A stretch of 64,000 nucleotides of DNA. It comes from Elainella sp. Prado103. Its GTDB lineage: Bacteria > Cyanobacteriota > Cyanobacteriia > Elainellales > Elainellaceae. The notes under the pieces were generated by a model. The model was not told where the DNA came from, made no database searches, and worked only from the letters and a program-made list of their open reading frames with translations. Position numbers and translations under genes: made by a program. The DNA lies in NCBI GenBank assembly GCA_025454395.1, contig JALOOM010000025.1, positions 43,347-107,346 on the forward strand, given 5' to 3'. Shown in pieces: positions 46,405 to 55,874 of the stretch. Each line of letters opens with the position of its first letter. Within the stretch, counting starts at the first letter, position 1.

Positions 46405-47124
46405 ATGATTTCACGACGATTGCAGTCCGGCACTGCTTGGGGTTTGGCGCTCGCCATGACAGCATCCACCGCCGCTTCTCTGCTCTGGATCCAAGCCGCC
46501 GCTGCCCGATCCTTAACGATCGCCCAAGTTTTTCCCCCCTCCTGGCGCAACGATCGTCCCACGCGCGACACCGAACCCCTGCCAGGATCCTGGTCAACGC
46601 GATCGGGCTTAGCGGCCGGCACGATCCTGCCAACCCGCTATGAAAAAGACAAGATTGTGGTAACCCCAACTGAAACGGCTGAGCTCACCCTAGAGGTCGA
46701 TACAGATGTCCGCTCTGCTAGAGGAGTGGTCATCATTCCGGCAGGCAGCGAAATTAAAGGCGAACTTCGACCTGCGGGTGACGGAACGCAGTTTGTGGCA
46801 GAGGAAGTGATCTTCGAGAATGGTGATCGCTATGCCATTGAGGCGACATCAGAGGTGCTCGATCGGCGCGAGGTGATTACCCGGCGTTCTGATCCGCGCT
46901 GGTTTGAAGGTGTGGCGATCGGAGCAGTGGCCGCCTCTGTATTAGGCGAAATTTTCGGTGAGATCGAACTCTGGCAGGTTTTGGGTGGAGCCGGTTTGGG
47001 GGCTTTAGGATCGCTGTTAATTCGCAACCGGAACGAAGTAGAAGTGATTGTGATCGATCCCGCGACCGATCTCGATCTGGAGCTTCAGTCTGATTTTGAA
47101 CCGACGCGCCGCTTGAATGATTAA
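46405..47124 (+). CDS. Secreted cyanobacterial hypothetical protein with TrbI/VirB10-like segment
   Basis: 239 residues. Signal peptide about 1-35 (ALAMTASTAASLLW...AAAARS). A beta-rich middle with ILPTRYEKDKIVVTP and GVVIIPAGSEIKGELRPAG resembles the core of TrbI/VirB10-like domains. A hydrophobic Gly-rich stretch follows (FEGVAIGAVAASVLGEIFGE, LGGAGLGALGSLLIRN), then an acidic C-terminus. Such proteins are common in cyanobacteria without conjugation genes; none are present here. Function unknown. Confidence 0.65.
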   Translation: MISRRLQSGTAWGLALAMTASTAASLLWIQAAAARSLTIAQVFPPSWRNDRPTRDTEPLPGSWSTRSGLAAGTILPTRYEKDKIVVTPTETAELTLEVDTDVRSARGVVIIPAGSEIKGELRPAGDGTQFVAEEVIFENGDRYAIEATSEVLDRREVITRRSDPRWFEGVAIGAVAASVLGEIFGEIELWQVLGGAGLGALGSLLIRNRNEVEVIVIDPATDLDLELQSDFEPTRRLND

Positions 47125-47247
47125 TTCACCTTCTTAAACCCATGTTTACCTTGATCGAGTGAATTAGAGTAAGGGTTACCAATCTTGCGCTTCAGGCTGA
47201 ACTGAAAAGTTGGGTGGGCGCTGGGTTGAGATTGAGCGAGATTTGAG

Positions 47248-49074
47248 GTGGCTGTGGCGCGTATTTTTTCTCGTCTTGGTTCAGTGTGCGCTTCGCATGG
47301 GCGCATTTTATTGTTTGCTCTGATCTTCTTGGTGTCTGCGTCCTTGGGCATCTTGTCTGGGCAATATTTGCAGTCTCTGTTTGATCCGATGCCGCCGCTA
47401 TTGACCGATCCTTTCTTACAATCACCCACGGCCAATTCTGTACGGGTGGTCTGGTTCACTGAATTTCCAGGTACAGCCCATTGGGTGGAATATGGAACTG
47501 GGCTGAAACAGAAAACCAGCGCAACCACCACTAAACTCAGCCGTATGCAGGAAGACGCTCGATCGCGAGTCGGCTCGCAAACAGAGGATGGACAGGTTTA
47601 TCCTCAACCCACTGCTCGTTCAATCTGGCGACATGAAGCAGAGATTAGCGGACTGACTGCCACGCGCATTCCCTATCGCGTTGTCAGCCTGAACTCAGAT
47701 CATCGTCCGGCGATCAGTCGCTCCTTCACCCTGGCTGGATTACCCTCAACAGGAACTCCATTAAAAATCTTGCTGACCTCCGACCATCAGCAAAAACCGA
47801 TGGCAGCGGCAAATCTACAACAGGTGAGTGAGACCGTTGGGCAGGTCGATGCGGTCTTTTTTGCCGGAGATTTGGTAGATGTGGCCGATCGCGCTTCAGA
47901 ATGGTTTGATGACAATCGAGGTAATGCTTTCTTCCCAATTTTGCAGGGGCGCGGAAACTATAGGCTGGAACATAATGGGCAGAAAATTCAGTATACAGGT
48001 GGTGCAATCATCCAATCGGCTCCTCTATTTCCAGCGATCGGCAACCATGAGGTGATGGGGCGGGTTTTACCAGAGCTAGACTTAAACCAACAATTCAATG
48101 ATCCAATTCCTCGTTGGGTGGCACAACAGAAATATGCTGAGTTAGCAACTGAGATTAACCCAACTAACAATGCGGAACTGAAGGATAGATGGATCGAAAA
48201 TCACTCGTTTAATACAGATTCCTACGAGGAGATATTTACACTGCCAGACACCGGGGGCGGCAAAAAATATTATGCCATTACGATTGGCGATGTGCGATTA
48301 ATTTCATTGTTCGCCTGTAATATCTGGCGAGTTCCTGGTTTAGACGACAATGCGCGTGGCCGCTATCGCGAAAGAGCAGCCGATCTCAATCAGCCCGATC
48401 GATGGGGCTATGGTCAACATATTTTTGAGCCAATTACTCCTGGTAGTGCTCAATACATCTGGCTGGAGCGAGAACTGAACAGCCCAGAATTTCAGCAGGC
48501 CAAATATCGGGTCGTGATGTTCCACCACCCAATCCATAGCCTGGGAGAGAACGTGGTTCCAGCCTACACTGATCCCGTGCAGACTATTGAGCGAACGCCA
48601 GAAGGAACGATCGCTGCAATTCGTTACGAGTACCCGTTGCAGAATGATTATTTAGTTCGCGATGTCGTGCCCCTACTTGAAGATGCAGGTGTACAGCTTG
48701 TTTTTTATGGACACTCCCACGTCTGGAATCGGTTTGTTAGTCCGAAGGGAATGCATTTTTTGGAAAGCTCAAATGTGGGCAATACCTATGGTGCATTTAA
48801 TGGTGCATTTAATGGTGAGAAACGACGTCCTGTGCCGATCGGTTATGCTGAGACTTACGCTGCGGTAGGCGATCCAAATGGGCTTCAACCGATCATGCCA
48901 ACGGTAAGTCCTCTCCTGGATGGCAGCCAACAACCTCAGCCATATATTGCCAGTAATGAAATCACTGCATTCAGCATTCTGGATACAGGAACCGGTAGTG
49001 TTCGCAGCTATCGCTTTGACACCCATCAACCGGGTGAAGTGGTTCTGTTTGATGAATTTCCGCTTCTACCCTAA
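47248..49074 (+). CDS. Purple-acid-phosphatase-like metallophosphoesterase
   Basis: 608 residues from a GTG; a GTG at 47254 has a better-placed GAGG and may be the true start. N-terminal signal or anchor helix (about 17-38), a fibronectin-like domain with SVRVVWFTEFPGTAHWVEYG, then the calcineurin-like core with VFFAGDLVDVADR, FPAIGNHEVMG, VVMFHHPIHSLGE and LVFYGHSHVWNRF, which supply the usual metal ligands. The first motif is degenerate (LTSDHQQ). It should hydrolyse phosphoesters outside the inner membrane. A 12-bp duplication gives AFNGAFNG near residue 515. Confidence 0.88.
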   Translation: MAVARIFSRLGSVCASHGRILLFALIFLVSASLGILSGQYLQSLFDPMPPLLTDPFLQSPTANSVRVVWFTEFPGTAHWVEYGTGLKQKTSATTTKLSRMQEDARSRVGSQTEDGQVYPQPTARSIWRHEAEISGLTATRIPYRVVSLNSDHRPAISRSFTLAGLPSTGTPLKILLTSDHQQKPMAAANLQQVSETVGQVDAVFFAGDLVDVADRASEWFDDNRGNAFFPILQGRGNYRLEHNGQKIQYTGGAIIQSAPLFPAIGNHEVMGRVLPELDLNQQFNDPIPRWVAQQKYAELATEINPTNNAELKDRWIENHSFNTDSYEEIFTLPDTGGGKKYYAITIGDVRLISLFACNIWRVPGLDDNARGRYRERAADLNQPDRWGYGQHIFEPITPGSAQYIWLERELNSPEFQQAKYRVVMFHHPIHSLGENVVPAYTDPVQTIERTPEGTIAAIRYEYPLQNDYLVRDVVPLLEDAGVQLVFYGHSHVWNRFVSPKGMHFLESSNVGNTYGAFNGAFNGEKRRPVPIGYAETYAAVGDPNGLQPIMPTVSPLLDGSQQPQPYIASNEITAFSILDTGTGSVRSYRFDTHQPGEVVLFDEFPLLP

Positions 49075-49127
49075 AAAGCGGCTTCCCTCACATCAACAAC
49101 TGCTACACTGTCATTTCGTTCCCACCT

Positions 49128-49676
49128 CTACTTTTTTTTCCGCCCTCGCCCGGATTTATTTTCAACAAGCTGAGCACTGACTGCTTTGCGGGTTGTTTTT
49201 GCCGTAGACTTCGCTTTTGCAGCAGTTTTAGTTGTATCCGTTGATCGAGTTTGACGAGTTTTGGGCTGTTCTGAAACAGCCTCTAGCTTCGCTCCATTCG
49301 CCTGAACAATCTCCGACGCAATGTGGGCGGCACCATTCATACTCACATCTGCTTCAACCTTCTGGGATCGCCGTCCTGAACGTCTACCACGGGGAGATGT
49401 CAACCCTTTCTGGCGTTTGGCAGCAGAGAGATAACTTTTGAGTGAAGAAGCAGAAATAGCCACTCCGTTCTCGCTTAAAACGGCTGACACTTCATCATAG
49501 TTATATCCCTTACTCAAAGCCAAACTAATTGACTCTTGCAGAACTGAAACAGCCTCGCGCAAAGACCAACTTTCCTTTGGTTTTTCCGGAAGATTCAGCA
49601 AGGTGGAGGAAGCAACATCAAGCACTGATTGCGATACATTAACTGAAGAAGGTAACCGTCTGCTAGCTTTTACCAT
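49128..49676 (-). CDS. Basic HTH protein with Lys/Arg-rich tail
   Basis: 182 residues. A central segment (about 40-90; LREAVSVLQESISLALSKGY, NYDEVSAVLSENGVAISASS, LKSYLSAAKR) looks like the helix-turn-helix found in plasmid mobilisation and KfrA/TraK-like proteins. The rest is disordered and basic: SPRGRRSGRRSQK, then an Ala/Thr/Lys-rich stretch and an AT-hook-like end SGRGRKKK. A DNA-binding, perhaps histone-like, protein is likely; this is inference from composition. It borders the long gene-free region. Confidence 0.65.
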   Translation of the reverse strand: MVKASRRLPSSVNVSQSVLDVASSTLLNLPEKPKESWSLREAVSVLQESISLALSKGYNYDEVSAVLSENGVAISASSLKSYLSAAKRQKGLTSPRGRRSGRRSQKVEADVSMNGAAHIASEIVQANGAKLEAVSEQPKTRQTRSTDTTKTAAKAKSTAKTTRKAVSAQLVENKSGRGRKKK

Positions 49677-50209
49677 TGCTTTGATCCTGAAACACAGTAG
49701 TTTGTGTACATCATACTATCTCTAATTCTGAACGCGATTGGAAAATTTGAATCACCCCATCTGCTAATTACTCGGCAGACTTTATAACCATTCAGACATC
49801 TTTTATCTCAATCTTCATCAGAGTCAGGAATAGTCCTTTTCAGCATCCCTGTCTCCCTGCCTTTACGATCCCACTTGATGATGATCAAGGCTTAGCCCTT
49901 TCTTTCATTTATTTTGGTGCTTCATCCTGACTTCCAGCCTGTCTACTGAATTCTTGCGAGGCAGGGAATTAAGTCACCCTAAACCCATCAATCACCATCT
50001 TGATCGCGATGCGAAACCAATGTTCCGATCGAACAAAGATGGGGTATACATCGTTATGAATGCAGATCAGACTTTTCCGACTGCCATTCATTGTTTTATC
50101 AGCTTTTAATTCACTTTTTAAGCTGTAAATCTTGCGATCCAGCATTGCTTGATCGAGATCCCCTCAACTTTTTGTCCCAACTTTTCATCTCAACGTTCTC
50201 AGTGCCACT

Positions 50210-50253
50210 GGTGGATGGCAGTTGGATGGCAGTTGGATAGCAGTTGGATGGCA
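50210..50253. repeat. 11-bp tandem repeat, 4 copies
   Basis: Units of gttggatggca at 50210 (one change), 50221, 50232 (one change) and 50243. Confidence 0.9.
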
Positions 50254-50430
50254 GTAATTGCCCCCACTACGGGCATCAAAGTCTTCGTCCAGCTCTAAGT
50301 TATCTATCAACAGCAGCACCAGTTATCAAGACATAACTATCATCAAAGCACCAGTCATCAAGACACAACTATCATCAAGACACAACTAGCGCGATCGATC
50401 GCTTTAGACACAACAGGTTTGAGCAGCGCC

Positions 50431-50495
50431 ATTCATCCACACCATTCATCCACACCGTTAATTCACACCGTTAATTCACACCCTTCATCCACACC
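50431..50495. repeat. 13-bp tandem repeat, 5 copies
   Basis: Units of the type attcatccacacc and gttaattcacacc, in the order two, two and one related unit. The array mixes two variants. Confidence 0.85.
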
Positions 50496-50780
50496 GATGA
50501 TTCAGATCATCTAGATTATTCCTAGACCTCTTGACATCAAAGAATGACATCTAATGCGTCACTCTTGAATAGCATGGGTGATGCCAAAGAGATAGTGGTT
50601 TTGCAGTCGATCGATTTCTGTCCAAGCCATTCCTTCAACCACTTGCAAGGATAGTCCGGACAAAGGACAAAATTTGTGAAACAGGAGTATAGGGTGGCTG
50701 GCTTAGCGAGATAACGACTTTTCTCAATCCTGACTTTGATAAAACTCAAACTGCTCACTGCTACGCAGAAGCAAGCGACA

Positions 50781-50880
50781 CCCCAACCTCTCTCCCAGAG
50801 CGGGCGAGGGGCTTTCGAATCAGGAGTGGATTGGAAGTCCCTTGGCCTCTGGTGGGAGAAGGGATTGAGGGATGAGGGGG
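50781..50880. repeat. Dispersed cyanobacterial G-rich/C-rich inverted element
   Basis: ccccaacctctctcccagag followed by cgggcgagggg (50781-50811) can fold back on itself. A second block with ggtgggagaagggattgagg lies at 50851-50870. Similar sequence is scattered through many cyanobacterial genomes, as I recall it. No transposase is associated. Confidence 0.4.
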
Positions 50881-50916
50881 TAATGTGACCAAACCAATGT
50901 GATGAGGCGATTGGCT

Positions 50917-50958
50917 TCGGTCTATTGCGATCGGTCTATTGCGATCGGTCTATCGCGA
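50917..50958. repeat. 14-bp tandem repeat, 3 copies
   Basis: tcggtctattgcga at 50917, 50931 and 50945 (last with one change). Confidence 0.9.
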
Positions 50959-51135
50959 GCATCCCAATCATCAGCCTGATCCCATCGGGATTTATTCGGA
51001 TTCGAGTAAGTTCAACTCAATGTCAACCTTTCCAATAGATGGGGTGACCCCTATGGAGAGACATGCGAAACTGAGATACAAAGAGAAAAGAGAAAGACCT
51101 CAGCGGTGTAGCCTAGCTTTTTAGGAGACAATTTT

Positions 51136-51152
51136 CCTATCCTAGAGATAGG
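51136..51152. other. Short perfect hairpin upstream of the kinase gene
   Basis: CCTATC (51136-51141), a five-base loop, GATAGG (51147-51152). No T tract follows on either side. It could be a regulator site or part of a leader RNA. Confidence 0.35.
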
Positions 51153-51394
51153 TATTCTGACTTTTAAGACAAATCTTGGTTCACTGAGGGTACTTGCGCA
51201 CCAAATGTCCACTTGTTTTATGAGGTTTCACGGTTTCTTAATTAGAAATCTAGCAAGCTTCAAAAACTCTTTAAAACTTTTCCAGGAAGAATGGCGCTTT
51301 GTCTCCACTTTGTTGGAAAGATAATGGTACTAGGGTGTTATAACGAGCCTCTAGAGCATCTGATACCTAGCGATGACAACATGAGTGATGCGGC

Positions 51395-53047
51395 ATGAGC
51401 TACTGCTTAAACCCAGCCTGTTCTAATCCTGTCAACTTGACCAACGCTGAGCGATGTCAGGCTTGCGGTGCTAAGCTGCTCTTGCGCGATCGGTATCGAG
51501 TGCTACAAGCCTTAGGGCAAGGTGGCTTCGGTGCGACTTTTCTGGCCAAGGATGAAGCTTTACCCGGTAGCCCCTACTGCGTCATTAAGCAGCTTCGCCC
51601 GACCGCAACCTCGCCTAATGTCATGCAGATGGCTCGCGATTTGTTTGAGCGAGAAGCCAATACTTTAGGGAAAGTTGGCAACCATCCCCAAGTACCGCGC
51701 CTGCTCAACTATTTCGAAGCCAACAGTGAATTTTATCTGGTTCAAGAGTATATTAGCGGCTCCACCCTTCAGCAAGAGGTGAAGCGATCGGGCCCGTTCA
51801 GTGAAGCCGGAGTCAAACAGTTTCTCAGTGAAGTGTTGCCAATGCTGCAATACATTCATAATCAGCAGGTGATTCACCGAGACATCAAGCCCGCCAACTT
51901 GATCCGCCGATCGCAAGATCGCAAGCTGGTTTTGATCGACTTTGGAGCCGTCAAAGACCAGGTCAATCCCATCCGGGCAGGGGCCTCGGAGCAAACCGCC
52001 CTAACCCAGTATGCGATCGGCACACCTGGCTATGCCCCGCCTGAACAGATGGCCATGCGTCCGGTTTACGCCAGTGACATTTACGCCCTGGGAGTCACCT
52101 GCCTTTACTTGCTCACTGGTCGATCGCCCAAAGACATGGATTATGATCCAGCCACTGGAGAAATTCTCTGGCGCGAACAGGTGCATATTAGCGATCACTT
52201 CACCGATGTGCTGAAGAAAATGCTGGAAGTTTCGGTGCGCCATCGCTATCAGAATGCCGCTGAGGTCATGCGGGCGCTTGATCTAGAACCCTACCTCGAT
52301 AGTTTGGCCCGTGGCATGGTCAATCAACAGGTGCGTCCTGGGCGGGCCTGTGCCCCTTCGGGTGAACTCGGCGACCTCACCAGTCCTTCTTCCCCCTCCT
52401 CTCCCACTGCCAGGATGGCCGCTGCGATTCGCGCCAGACAAGCGGGTAAGGCGATCGGGCATGGGCGAGCTCTCCACTCTGAGGCAACTACCATTCAGCC
52501 GGGTTCACCGCGCCGTCGCACCATGATTCAGGAAGCTGCCTCTTTAACCACCCTGAACTCCCGCGGCATGACAGGATCGCGAGGGCATTCTTCTGGAAAC
52601 CCTGTGACTACCTCTCAGAAGCCCACCGCCCCTGAAATTCTCTCAGCCTACGGCAAAGGCAAACGAGATTTTACAAACTATGATTTGAGCTTGCTCAACC
52701 TGGCCAAATCTGATTTGTCCGGAGCTAATTTTCATGAAGCTAAGCTGCAAAAAATCAATCTTCAGGGCGCAAATTTGCTGAACGCTGACTTTGGACGCGC
52801 CAATCTGAACCATGCCAGCCTCAAAAATGCTAAGCTAGCCCGCGCTTATTTGAGCCATGCCGATCTGGCCGGAGCTGATTTACGTGGAGCTGATTTAAGC
52901 TATGCCCACCTCAGTCATGCCAATTTACGGGGTGCCAATCTCTGTGGAGCTGATCTCACAGGCGCAAAGATCTCGGATGAGCAACTCGCAACTGCCCGCA
53001 CCAACTGGGCGACGATCCATCCCAGTGGCAAACGAGGGTTATGGTAA
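51395..53047 (+). CDS. Ser/Thr protein kinase with Cys-rich N-terminus and pentapeptide repeats (SpkB-like)
   Basis: 550 residues. A zinc-ribbon-like start (CLNPACSNPVNLTNAERCQA, CG) is joined to a Hanks kinase domain (about 30-300): glycine loop LGQGGFGATFLAKD, Lys in CVIKQLRP, catalytic loop VIHRDIKPANLI, metal motif DFGAVKDQ and GTPGYAPPEQ. A Ser/Pro/Thr linker follows (about 310-420). From about 440 there are about 16 pentapeptide repeats of A(D/N)Lxx type (ADLAGADLRGADLSYAHLSH). This is the architecture of cyanobacterial SpkB. Cytoplasmic; targets unknown. Confidence 0.92.
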   Translation: MSYCLNPACSNPVNLTNAERCQACGAKLLLRDRYRVLQALGQGGFGATFLAKDEALPGSPYCVIKQLRPTATSPNVMQMARDLFEREANTLGKVGNHPQVPRLLNYFEANSEFYLVQEYISGSTLQQEVKRSGPFSEAGVKQFLSEVLPMLQYIHNQQVIHRDIKPANLIRRSQDRKLVLIDFGAVKDQVNPIRAGASEQTALTQYAIGTPGYAPPEQMAMRPVYASDIYALGVTCLYLLTGRSPKDMDYDPATGEILWREQVHISDHFTDVLKKMLEVSVRHRYQNAAEVMRALDLEPYLDSLARGMVNQQVRPGRACAPSGELGDLTSPSSPSSPTARMAAAIRARQAGKAIGHGRALHSEATTIQPGSPRRRTMIQEAASLTTLNSRGMTGSRGHSSGNPVTTSQKPTAPEILSAYGKGKRDFTNYDLSLLNLAKSDLSGANFHEAKLQKINLQGANLLNADFGRANLNHASLKNAKLARAYLSHADLAGADLRGADLSYAHLSHANLRGANLCGADLTGAKISDEQLATARTNWATIHPSGKRGLW

Positions 53048-53080
53048 GAGAGTTATGGTAAGAGGATTATGGTAATCAGT
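53039..53080. repeat. 14-bp tandem repeat carrying the kinase stop codon
   Basis: ttatggtaagagag (53039), ttatggtaagagga (53053), then a partial ttatggtaatc. Each unit contains the TGG TAA that ends the kinase gene. Confidence 0.85.
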
Positions 53081-53141
53081 AGATCCTTAAGCTGATCTCT
53101 GAACCGATCTTCAGCCGATCCATTTCTCAAACACAAACATC

Positions 53142-53483
53142 ATGCCTGATTCGAGTTCAACCCCTGCATCTCCAGAGTCCTCTACCTCGTCTCGCTCTAT
53201 CCTACCCAAACGACTGGATCCCCAGCGCGATCCTGAGTTGTATGCCCAGTTGCGGGCAGAAGCCAAAGCACCCTATCGCGGGCTACGCCAATTTATTTAC
53301 GTTGGGTTTGGCGCATCCGGCTTGATTGGAGCTTTCATTTTCCTGATGCAGATCCTCGCTGGACGAGAAGTCGATGCCGCCCTGCCCAACTTTGTCCTTC
53401 AGGTCGGCGTTGTGGCTCTCATGGTCTGGCTATTTCGGTTGGAACAACGAGCCAAAGCAAAACAATTGAAGAAGCTTCGCTAA
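53142..53483 (+). CDS. DUF3493-family membrane protein (LPA1/Rep27-like domain)
   Basis: 113 residues. A Ser/Thr/Pro-rich start leads to LDPQRDPELYAQLRAEAKAP and YRGLRQFIYVGFGASGLIGA. Two hydrophobic helices (about 50-72 and 82-102) and a basic end (EQRAKAKQLKKLR) follow. This matches DUF3493, which in plants and algae forms the C-terminal part of LPA1/Rep27, a photosystem II assembly or repair factor. A thylakoid role is inferred from that family. It follows the kinase by 94 bp on the same strand. Confidence 0.7.
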   Translation: MPDSSSTPASPESSTSSRSILPKRLDPQRDPELYAQLRAEAKAPYRGLRQFIYVGFGASGLIGAFIFLMQILAGREVDAALPNFVLQVGVVALMVWLFRLEQRAKAKQLKKLR

Positions 53484-53850
53484 TTCCAGCCTCCGTTGAA
53501 TCAGGGGGTAGAACCTAGATCAAAGCTAAATACTCTGGAGCTTTAATCGCAGTGGCCAGCGGCGAGTGGGCAATAGGGGATAGGGCAATGGGGAAGCAGC
53601 ACTGGGCATCCTTCTGTTCTATTTCGCAGCGCAACGAATTATGTCGGAGTATTACTCCTTTTTGCAGCATATTAAACAAACCTTTAGAAATACAACGTTT
53701 TCCCAGTTTGCTGTCACACTATATACAGTTCAAATGGGGTCAGCCCATATAAAGACCCTAAATATAAATCCCTGTGAATACCAAAAGCAAAGCGCCAGTA
53801 TCCTAACATAAGGGTTCTGGCGTTTTGCGTTGCGGGTTTGGGTTACGGGT
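53484..53850. other. Gap between the DUF3493 gene and the FAD oxidoreductase
   Basis: 367 bp. A frame at 53552-53752 (+) has no domain or ribosome site and I reject it. It overlaps a G-rich piece (gcaataggggatagggcaat) of the kind dispersed in cyanobacteria. AT-rich sequence near 53690-53790 may hold the oxidoreductase promoter. Confidence 0.4.
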
Positions 53851-55677
53851 ATGGAAGTTCTTCAAACTGAGGTGTTGGTCGTTGGCGGTGGCACAGGTGG
53901 GGTGGCAGCCGCGCTTCAGGCAGCCCGACGCGGAGCCCAAACCATTTTAGTGAGCGAATTTGAATGGTTGGGCGGCATGTTAACCAGCGCCGGAGTGGCT
54001 GCACCCGACGGACTGGAGTTGCGATCTCAACAAACCGGCATTTGGGGAGCTTTCTTACGATCGCTCCAGCAGCGACAGCCAGCCGGGTTAGATCATGCCT
54101 GGGTCAGCTTTTTCACTTACGAACCCCATGTGGGAGCAGCCATTTTTGCCGATTGGGTAGCAGCTTTACCCCATTTGCAGTGGCTCAAAGCCGGTTCACC
54201 ATTGGAAGTTTGCAGGCAGGGCGATCGGGTAACGGGTGTCCGATTTGCTGAGTATCTCGTTGAGGCCGCCATTACCCTGGATGCAACGGAACTGGGTGAT
54301 CTGTTGGCGTTGGCCGAGGTGCCGTTTCGCTGGGGTTGGGAGTGGCGATCCCAGTGGCAAGAACCCAGTGCTCCGGTTCATCCCAGTACTTTAACCCAAC
54401 TCTATCCGGTGCAAGCTCCCACCTGGGTATTTTGCTTACAGACCGTTCCGGCTATCTCCGCCTCTGATGTTATTCAGCGATCAGACTCAACACTTGGCTC
54501 TCTCCCGGTTGCTTCGTTTGCTGGCTTTGCAGACACCTGGGCAGGTTATGGAGCCGCATCCTTCCTCAACTACGGTCGCTTACCCCAGCATCAATTCATG
54601 ATCAACTGGCCGCAATCCGGCAATGATTATGGTCTGAATGCCGATCGGCTGATCCAATCAGAGTCTAGCCGCCAGGAGTTTCTCCAGGATGCCTATGCCC
54701 ATGCCCACCACTATGCCGACTTTCTCCAGCGCCAGTTGCAGGAGGTGGGGGAGGGAGTCTATGAACTAGCCACCCATGCCTTTCCTACTGCCCCAATCGG
54801 CGGTGGTGCTTTTGCGCTGCATCCGTATTATCGCGAAAGTCGGCGGCTGCGGGGCCAAGTCACGGTGATTGAATCAGATATTTTGCCGAGCCCAGATGGA
54901 CAGGTGGCCAGTTTACCGATCGATGCCAACGGCCAGGTTAGTGCCGTGGCGATCGGCAACTATGCCAATGATCACCACTATCCCGGCTTTCGATTCCCGC
55001 TGCATCCTAAATCAATCCGTTGGGGCGGCCGCTGGACTGGCACACCCTTTGCCCTCCCCTATGGTTGTCTCGTTCCAGAGTCAATCGACGGATTGATGGT
55101 TTGTGAAAAAAACATTGCAGTTTCTCACATTGCCAATGGAGCAACTCGCTTGCAGCCGACTGTTTTAGGAATTGGACAAGCCGCAGGCATGGCAGCCGCC
55201 CTATGTATTGAGCAGCATTGTCAACCGCGTGAACTGGCTGTGCGATCACTGCAAGAAGCGCTGCTGACTGATCCAACGGCTCCGATGGCGGTGATCCCCC
55301 TGCTGAATTTGGTGCCAGACCATCCCGATTGGCTCAAGTGGCAGCGCTATTACCTGGATCATCCCGATGCCTATCCAATCGATGGTAACGCACCCATTGC
55401 CGCGCTACCTTGCTCCTCTCCCTCTCTCGAAGGGATCTCAGTCGATCGGTATGAGGGGCAGTTTGAGCGACGCAACCAACAGGATTATCAGTTTCAGGTG
55501 ACTTGGCCCGACCACCTGGCCGGTCAATCTGTCCAATTAGTGACTTTGGAGCCGCAGATTAACCAGCAGCTTCAAGCGTTGGAGTCTGGAGTTACCTTAC
55601 ACATTTGGGGCACCTGGAATCGATCGGGCAATTGGTTGATGATCAATCAGGTTAGCATTGAAAAATCAGAGATCTGA
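53851..55677 (+). CDS. FAD-dependent oxidoreductase (FAD_oxidored family)
   Basis: 608 residues from the ATG at 53851; a TTG at 53830 would add seven. N-terminal Rossmann fold VLVVGGGTGGVAAALQAARR binds FAD. The GGMLTSAGVAAPDG stretch, the acidic ELGDLLALAEVPFR and the late GQAAGMAAALCIEQ are typical of PF12831 proteins, a large group of bacterial oxidoreductases with mostly unknown substrates. The last 90 residues look like a separate small domain. No signal peptide is apparent. Substrate unknown. Confidence 0.85.
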   Translation: MEVLQTEVLVVGGGTGGVAAALQAARRGAQTILVSEFEWLGGMLTSAGVAAPDGLELRSQQTGIWGAFLRSLQQRQPAGLDHAWVSFFTYEPHVGAAIFADWVAALPHLQWLKAGSPLEVCRQGDRVTGVRFAEYLVEAAITLDATELGDLLALAEVPFRWGWEWRSQWQEPSAPVHPSTLTQLYPVQAPTWVFCLQTVPAISASDVIQRSDSTLGSLPVASFAGFADTWAGYGAASFLNYGRLPQHQFMINWPQSGNDYGLNADRLIQSESSRQEFLQDAYAHAHHYADFLQRQLQEVGEGVYELATHAFPTAPIGGGAFALHPYYRESRRLRGQVTVIESDILPSPDGQVASLPIDANGQVSAVAIGNYANDHHYPGFRFPLHPKSIRWGGRWTGTPFALPYGCLVPESIDGLMVCEKNIAVSHIANGATRLQPTVLGIGQAAGMAAALCIEQHCQPRELAVRSLQEALLTDPTAPMAVIPLLNLVPDHPDWLKWQRYYLDHPDAYPIDGNAPIAALPCSSPSLEGISVDRYEGQFERRNQQDYQFQVTWPDHLAGQSVQLVTLEPQINQQLQALESGVTLHIWGTWNRSGNWLMINQVSIEKSEI

Positions 55678-55779
55678 CATCTCGGCACAGCAAGATGGGT
55701 GGACACGAATCACCACCAGTCCGAGGAGCAACCCCAACGAGAGACTCGGTAAAGTGATCAGTAAAGTTAAAGGATGATC

Positions 55780-55861
55780 GGCTCAATTTTGACGGCTTAG
55801 CTTTTTGATGACTCAACTTTGATGGCTTAATTTTGACGGCTTAATTTTGACAGCTCAATTT
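55780..55861. repeat. 14-bp degenerate tandem repeat upstream of miaE
   Basis: Units of ggcttaattttgac type at 55780, 55824 and 55838, with diverged copies between (one is 16 bp). The array ends about 14 bp before the miaE start. Confidence 0.8.
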
Positions 55862-55874
55862 ATCCTGATTACCC

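Larger units (their letters stand above)
49677..51394. other. 1.7-kb gene-poor, repeat-rich region
   Basis: No convincing gene. Open frames at 50537-50758 (-) and 50939-51124 (+) lack domains and ribosome sites. The region holds several tandem repeats (listed separately), a loose repeat of atcatcaagacacaact at 50316-50388, and probably the promoter of the kinase gene at its right end, where TATAAC occurs near 51340. A structured RNA is possible but I cannot identify one. Confidence 0.5.

Noticed and set aside
50537..50758. 73-codon frame (-) in the gene-poor region
   Set aside because: No domain or ribosome site. Another frame there gives a protein-like piece (FCPLSGLSLQVVEGMAWTEI), so it may hold a gene fragment, but I cannot support either.
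53552..53752. 66-codon frame (+) before the FAD oxidoreductase
   Set aside because: It starts in a dispersed G-rich repeat and has no domain or ribosome site.
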